Assembly: GCA_964578625.1 (NCBI GenBank)
Contig: CAZODQ010000030.1
Span: 1 to 10,006, forward strand
Length of the DNA: 10,006 nucleotides
Direction: 5' to 3'
Source of the DNA: CAZBSE01 sp964578625
GTDB taxonomy: Bacteria > Actinomycetota > Humimicrobiia > Humimicrobiales > Humimicrobiaceae
Shown: in pieces, positions 6,478 to 10,006 of the stretch
Numbering within the stretch: position 1 is the first letter of the stretch
How the letters are laid out: each line of letters opens with the position of its first letter
The notes under the pieces: model-generated
The model's database searches: none
Told to the model about the DNA's origin: nothing
The model's input: only the letters and a program-made list of their open reading frames with translations
Program-made: the position numbers and the translations under genes

Positions 6478-7503
6478 TTGAATATGAGCTTTAAAAATTT
6501 ACCCAGGTTTCCCAAAAGAATCATAATCTCAATTATTATCCTTATTACAGTGTATTTCCTTGGCTCTCTGGGGTATATGGTAATTGAGGATATGAGCTTT
6601 TTGGACTCAATTTTCATGACAACCATCACTATAACTACTGTTGGATACGGCGTAGTAAAAGAACTATCAACAGCAGGGACCATATTCACTATTTTTCTTA
6701 TTATAATCGGTACCGGTACTGCAGCTTACATCTTAATCAATTTAGCTGACTTTATATTAAGTGAATTTTTATTAGGGAGAATTGAAAAAAGAAGGAAGAT
6801 AAAAATGATATCAAAACTAAAAAACCATTATATAATATGCGGACTGGGAAGAGTCGGGCTTGAAATAGCAAATGAACTGGCAAGTAACAAAATAGAATTC
6901 ATAATAGTAGACCGTGCTGATGAACCCATTGAGATAGCAAGACAGAACAACTGGCTGTATATTCAGGGTGACGCATCCAATGATGAGACACTGCTGGAAA
7001 CACAAATAACCAGAGCCAAAGGTTTGTTTGCAGCATTGGATACCGATTCAGAGAATGTCTATGTCACCCTCTCTGCTAAATCTCTAAATCCCTCCATATT
7101 TATAGTAGCCAGAGCGACTATTTACGAGACCGTCAATAAATTAGAAAAGGCAGGAGCTGACAGGGTAGTCTCGCCTCAGATAATCGGAGGGCGAAGAATG
7201 GCTGCAATGGCTCTGCAGCCTTCAATATGCGATTTTCTGGACACCATAATGCAAACAGAAGAAGCCTTGATCAAACTGGCAGAGATTGAGATTAAACAAA
7301 AAAGCAGGATCGATGGTATAACCATAGGCGAATCAGGGAAAAAATATGGGATCGAAGCTCTAATAATATCAGTTGTCGAAAAAGGAGAGAAAATCTCGGT
7401 TAAAAAGGCCAGTGGAAATACAGATATGAAAGCCGGGCATAAAATAATTGCCATTGGGACCAGCAGCCAGATCAAACACCTTTCAGAACTTGCAGCCAGC
7501 TGA
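6478..7503 (+). CDS. Two-TM potassium channel with RCK (TrkA-N/TrkA-C) domain, MthK/YugO-like
   Basis: Ligand-gated K+ channel of the inner membrane. TM1 is about residues 13-36, followed by a pore helix and the K+ selectivity filter TVGYG (54-58), then TM2 (about 66-98). A basic linker RIEKRRKIK leads to the RCK_N/TrkA-N Rossmann domain with CGLGRVG (121-127) and the acidic strand end VD (144-145), then TrkA-C from about 255 to the end. Length 341 aa equals MthK-type channels. I used the TTG start at 6478, which has AGG at 7-nt spacing; an ATG at 6484 would shorten it by two residues but sits 13 nt from that site. An internal ATG at 6805 has an excellent ribosome site (see separate entry). 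The gene diverges from perR, with a 102-bp shared intergenic region. The gating ligand (Ca2+, nucleotide or c-di-AMP) cannot be told from the sequence. Confidence 0.92.
   Translation: MNMSFKNLPRFPKRIIISIIILITVYFLGSLGYMVIEDMSFLDSIFMTTITITTVGYGVVKELSTAGTIFTIFLIIIGTGTAAYILINLADFILSEFLLGRIEKRRKIKMISKLKNHYIICGLGRVGLEIANELASNKIEFIIVDRADEPIEIARQNNWLYIQGDASNDETLLETQITRAKGLFAALDTDSENVYVTLSAKSLNPSIFIVARATIYETVNKLEKAGADRVVSPQIIGGRRMAAMALQPSICDFLDTIMQTEEALIKLAEIEIKQKSRIDGITIGESGKKYGIEALIISVVEKGEKISVKKASGNTDMKAGHKIIAIGTSSQIKHLSELAAS
6792..6807 (+). promoter_or_regulatory. Internal ribosome binding site and ATG for a free RCK subunit
   Basis: AAGGAAG (6792-6798) is followed after 6 nt by an in-frame ATG (6805-6807, Met110). 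This is a better initiation signal than the one at the gene's own start. Initiation here would give a soluble 232-aa protein containing exactly the TrkA-N and TrkA-C domains. In the archaeal channel MthK an internal start at Met107 is established and produces the extra RCK subunits of the octameric gating ring. Its use in this organism is inferred. Confidence 0.5.
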
Positions 7504-7510
7504 TTTTTTT
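7483..7510 (+). terminator. Possible rho-independent terminator of the channel gene
   Basis: The end of the coding region forms a small hairpin: TCAG (7483-7486) pairs with CTGA (7500-7503) and CT (7489-7490) with AG (7498-7499), with an AA bulge and a 7-nt loop. Seven T residues (7504-7510) follow directly after the stop codon. The stem is short, so efficiency may be modest, but the position is right. Confidence 0.4.
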
Positions 7511-7550
7511 GGTGTCATTTGTGGTATTCAGTTCTCTACAATTAAAAAAT

Positions 7551-7579
7551 TAGAACCATTAGGAATATAGGGATATAAT
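7551..7579 (+). promoter_or_regulatory. Candidate promoter of the epimerase-phosphorylase operon
   Basis: A perfect TATAAT at 7574-7579 lies about 29 bp before the epimerase ATG, giving a start near 7586 and a ~22-nt leader. The -35 region 17 bp upstream (TAGAAC, 7551-7556) matches the consensus poorly, suggesting that an activator may be needed. The inverted repeat GTTCT (7531-7535) / AGAAC (7552-7556) spans this region and could be a weak operator; that is speculative. Confidence 0.4.
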
Positions 7580-7607
7580 AATAAAAATCTGTTTGTCCGA
7601 GGTAATT

Positions 7608-8858
7608 ATGAACATAGAAGAATTAAAACGATACCAATCCGAAGTTGAAACTGAAATAAAAACAAATATCCTTCCATTCTGGGCTCACAAGGTGCTTGAT
7701 GAAGAAAACGGCGGATTTTATGGGCTGATTTCAAATGACCTTATCATAGATGCATCTGCACCAAAAGGCTCGGTTCTATGTTCCAGAATCTTATGGACTT
7801 TTGCCCGTGCCTATACTGCTTTTGGAGACAAACTTTACCTCGACCGCGCCAGCAGGGCATATAAATACCTGGCCGATTATTTTGTAGATGACGAATTCGG
7901 CGGAGTATATTGGAAAATAGACCATAAAGGAAACCCCATAGAAAAGAAAAAACAGATATATGCACAGGCGTTTGCAATATATGCCCTGGCGGAATTCTAC
8001 CATGCAGCCAGTTCAGCCGAAGCCCTGCACCTAGCAAAAGATATTTTTTACAAAATAGAAAAATTTGGATTTGAAAAGCAATATGGTGGTTATTATGATG
8101 CATTCAGCCGTGACTGGTCTCCTACTGAAAATATGCAGCTGGGAGAAGGTGATATGAACGCTCCCAAGACAATGAACACAAACCTTCATATTTTAGAAGC
8201 ATACACAAACCTGCTTCTAAACTGGAATGACCGTAATCTTCGCAGCCAGTTAAAAAACTTAATAATGGTTACTGCCAAATACATTATTGATTCTTCAAGC
8301 TATCACTTAAAGCTATTCTTTAAGGAAGACTGGGAGGTACTGTCCGATACTGTCTCCTATGGACATGATATCGAAGGAAGCTGGCTTCTGGTGGAAGCTG
8401 CAGAGGCTTTAGGTGAAGAGTCCGTCTTGGAAGACATAAAAACTATTACCCTCAAAATTGCAGACATTACTTACAAGGAAGGTGCTGCTCCAGATGGAGG
8501 CCTGTGGTATGAAGGAGACGCAAAAGGTGTAACTCATTTTAACAGTGATTGGTGGCCGCAAGCGGAAGCAATGGTGGGTTTCTTAAACGCATATCAAATA
8601 AGTAACAGTGAAAACTTCCTGCAGGCGTCACTAAACAGCTGGAACTTTATAAAAAAATACATTATTGACAGGCGTTACGGAGAATGGTTCTGGTCTGTTG
8701 ATAAAGACAGAAATGTAAATGACAGATTGGAAAAAGTCGGTATATGGAAATGTCCATACCATAATGCACGTGCCTGTATAGAGGTAAGTGAAAGGTTAAA
8801 TAAAATAATAGGTGACAGTAATTATCAAATTAAAAACTTTGAGCAGGAAGGTCAATAA
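7608..8858 (+). CDS. Cellobiose 2-epimerase (N-acylglucosamine 2-epimerase superfamily)
   Basis: Cytoplasmic (alpha/alpha)6-barrel enzyme that epimerises the reducing-end sugar of beta-1,4-disaccharides at C2, for example cellobiose to Glc-Man or mannobiose to Man-Glc. From the ATG the protein is 416 aa, typical for the family. Visible active-site signatures are Arg60 in SRILW, His194 in NLHILEAYT, His253 and Glu256 in SYGHDIE, Glu320 in WWPQAEA and His385 in KCPYHNAR; the two catalytic histidines of characterised epimerases fall in the YGHDIE and CPYHN blocks. The ATG at 7608 follows a GAGG ribosome site at good spacing; an in-frame TTG at 7593 would add five residues but lacks one. No signal peptide is seen. 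It lies 2 bp before a GH130 phosphorylase, which points to mannobiose as the likely physiological substrate. Confidence 0.9.
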   Translation: MNIEELKRYQSEVETEIKTNILPFWAHKVLDEENGGFYGLISNDLIIDASAPKGSVLCSRILWTFARAYTAFGDKLYLDRASRAYKYLADYFVDDEFGGVYWKIDHKGNPIEKKKQIYAQAFAIYALAEFYHAASSAEALHLAKDIFYKIEKFGFEKQYGGYYDAFSRDWSPTENMQLGEGDMNAPKTMNTNLHILEAYTNLLLNWNDRNLRSQLKNLIMVTAKYIIDSSSYHLKLFFKEDWEVLSDTVSYGHDIEGSWLLVEAAEALGEESVLEDIKTITLKIADITYKEGAAPDGGLWYEGDAKGVTHFNSDWWPQAEAMVGFLNAYQISNSENFLQASLNSWNFIKKYIIDRRYGEWFWSVDKDRNVNDRLEKVGIWKCPYHNARACIEVSERLNKIIGDSNYQIKNFEQEGQ

Positions 8859-8860
8859 AC

Positions 8861-9847
8861 ATGAGCAGACAAACAATCATAAGCTCTGCATTACCCAATA
8901 TTCCCTGGGAAGAAAAGTCAGAGGACTATAGATATGTGGTATGGCGTTACAAACAAAATCCCATTATACCAAGAGATCTCATACACTCGTCCAACAGTAT
9001 CTTTAACAGCGCCGTAGTACCATTTAAGAAAGAATTTGCAGGAGTCTTCCGCTGTGATGACCGGAGACGCAGCCAACAGCTCCACAGCGGTTTTAGCAAG
9101 GATGGAATCAACTGGGAGATAGAAAACGAGCGTATATCGTTTATCTGTAATGATCCCGAAATAAGCAATTTTGTATACGGTTATGACCCCCGTGTATGCT
9201 GGATCGAAGACAGGTATTACATTACCTGGTGCAACTGGTATTACGGATCTACAATAGGTGTGGGATATACATATGATTTTAAGAAATTCTATCAGATGGA
9301 AAATGCATTTCTTCCATTCAACAGAAACGGAGTATTATTCCCCAGAAAGATAAAAGAAAGATATGCAATGCTTAGCCGTCCCAGCGATAGCAGCCATACA
9401 CCCTTTGGAGATATTTTCTACAGTGAAAGCTCTGACCTGCATGACTGGGGCAGCCACCGTCATGTTATGTCCACAACTTACGGATGGCAGGCCACCAAAG
9501 TAGGGTCAGGCCCAACACCAATTGAGACTACAGAGGGCTGGCTTCTTATTTATCACGGTGTTTTAACATCATGCAACGGATTTGTATACAGCATGGGTGC
9601 TGCACTTCTTGATATCGACAAGCCGTGGAAAGTGCTTTACAGAACCGAGCCATATCTGCTCTCACCGCAAGAAACATACGAATGTGTAGGAGATACTCCA
9701 AACGTGGTATTCCCATGTGCCGCACTTTGTGATGCACCAACAGGACGTATAGCGATCTATTACGGCGCTGCTGATACAGTTACCTGTCTTGCTTTTACAC
9801 AGGTAGATGAACTTATTGATTTCATCAAATCAAATTCAAAAATTTAG
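8861..9847 (+). CDS. GH130 phosphorylase, probably beta-1,4-manno-oligosaccharide phosphorylase
   Basis: Five-bladed beta-propeller enzyme that uses inorganic phosphate to release alpha-mannose 1-phosphate from the non-reducing end of beta-mannosides. Visible family features are NPIIPRD near the N-terminus (33-39), FRCDDRRR (63-70), the catalytic aspartate in YDPRV (Asp109), NGVLFPRK (156-163), Lys213 with GSGPTPIET (215-223), the phosphate-site YHGV (His232) and NVVFPCAAL plus YYGAADT near the end. At 328 aa it resembles the shorter GH130_2 enzymes (Ruminococcus albus RaMP2 type) rather than the ~390-aa GH130_1 mannosylglucose phosphorylases, but specificity cannot be fixed by eye. There is no signal peptide, so it acts inside the cell. 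The start follows GGAAGG and lies 2 bp after the epimerase stop, so the pair is co-translated. Confidence 0.9.
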   Translation: MSRQTIISSALPNIPWEEKSEDYRYVVWRYKQNPIIPRDLIHSSNSIFNSAVVPFKKEFAGVFRCDDRRRSQQLHSGFSKDGINWEIENERISFICNDPEISNFVYGYDPRVCWIEDRYYITWCNWYYGSTIGVGYTYDFKKFYQMENAFLPFNRNGVLFPRKIKERYAMLSRPSDSSHTPFGDIFYSESSDLHDWGSHRHVMSTTYGWQATKVGSGPTPIETTEGWLLIYHGVLTSCNGFVYSMGAALLDIDKPWKVLYRTEPYLLSPQETYECVGDTPNVVFPCAALCDAPTGRIAIYYGAADTVTCLAFTQVDELIDFIKSNSKI

Positions 9848-9952
9848 CTGCAGCCAATAGATCTTATTGTAACTAAAGAAGTTAGAAATTGTCTTTTAAA
9901 AGAATCTCTGCTTATTATACTTGCCTTGCTTTTCCTATTAACTAAAAAATGC

Positions 9953-10006
9953 TGGTGGCGAGACGCAGAATCGAACTGCGGACACATGGATTTTCAGTCC
10001 ACTGCT
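9953..10006 (-). tRNA. tRNA-Phe (anticodon GAA), truncated by the window edge
   Basis: The 3' 54 nt of a minus-strand tRNA are present. The anticodon arm GTGGA-CTGAAAA-TCCAT gives GAA (reads UUC/UUU, phenylalanine). The T-arm is CGCAG-TTCGATT-CTGCG, the 3' acceptor strand TCTCGCC is followed by discriminator A, and CCA is encoded at plus 9953-9955. The 5' acceptor strand and most of the D-arm lie beyond the right edge. A run of six T on the minus strand (plus 9944-9949) follows three bases after CCA and may help termination. The gene converges on the GH130 gene; 9848-9952 between them holds no other feature I can support. Confidence 0.93.

Noticed and set aside
7744..8103. Minus-strand open frame of 119 codons
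   Set aside because: It is antisense to the well-supported epimerase gene, has no domain or signal, and is best explained as a codon-bias shadow.
9870..9903. Small inverted repeats TAACT/AGTTA and TCTTTTAAAAGA after the GH130 gene
   Set aside because: Both are short and AT-only or nearly so, without a T-run on the plus strand; not convincing as a terminator or operator.
1..10006. CRISPR array, prophage, toxin-antitoxin or defence system
   Set aside because: No regularly spaced repeats, phage genes, integrase or small paired genes were seen; all long coding regions match housekeeping or metabolic families.

Overview
The window looks like part of the chromosome of a low-GC, anaerobic, Firmicutes/Clostridia-type bacterium. 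The evidence is the run rsmI-metG-tatD-rsmA-ispE, which is a classic clostridial/bacillar order, together with a PerR-rubrerythrin peroxide-defence pair, the MEP isoprenoid enzyme IspE, sigma-A-like promoters and tRNA genes that encode their own CCA. A precise taxon cannot be read from the sequence, and other low-GC anaerobic phyla with similar synteny remain possible.

Layout. Positions 1-101 hold no gene; they contain an exact 10-bp tandem repeat and a nested inverted repeat that I cannot explain. A minus-strand tRNA-Gln(UUG) lies at 102-175 with its own promoter. From 266 to 6375 seven genes run on the minus strand with very tight spacing. In transcription order they are perR, rbr (rubrerythrin), rsmI, metG, tatD, rsmA (ksgA) and ispE. 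A well-formed minus-strand promoter (TTGACT-17-TATAAT) sits in front of perR, with a Fur-family-like 7-1-7 inverted repeat in its spacer and a 16-bp palindrome over its -10 box. This suggests that PerR represses its own operon. The five downstream genes handle 16S rRNA modification, methionyl-tRNA charging, 3'-exonuclease work and isoprenoid precursor synthesis.

Divergent from perR, on the plus strand, is a two-TM potassium channel with a TVGYG filter and a cytoplasmic RCK (TrkA-N/TrkA-C) module (6478-7503). An internal ATG with a strong Shine-Dalgarno sequence lies exactly at the start of the RCK module, recalling the internal initiation known for MthK.

Next, after a probable terminator and a new promoter, comes a two-gene sugar operon (7608-9847): a cellobiose/mannobiose 2-epimerase of the AGE family and a GH130 phosphorylase. 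Together they match the known intracellular route for beta-1,4-mannobiose and manno-oligosaccharides, giving mannose 1-phosphate. The window ends inside a minus-strand tRNA-Phe(GAA).

I see no CRISPR array, prophage or complete insertion sequence, and no clearly new multi-gene system. The most interesting signals are the PerR-controlled promoter at the head of a translation-maintenance operon, the internal start in the channel gene, the HLGQ variant of the MetRS signature, and the structured repeat at the left edge.
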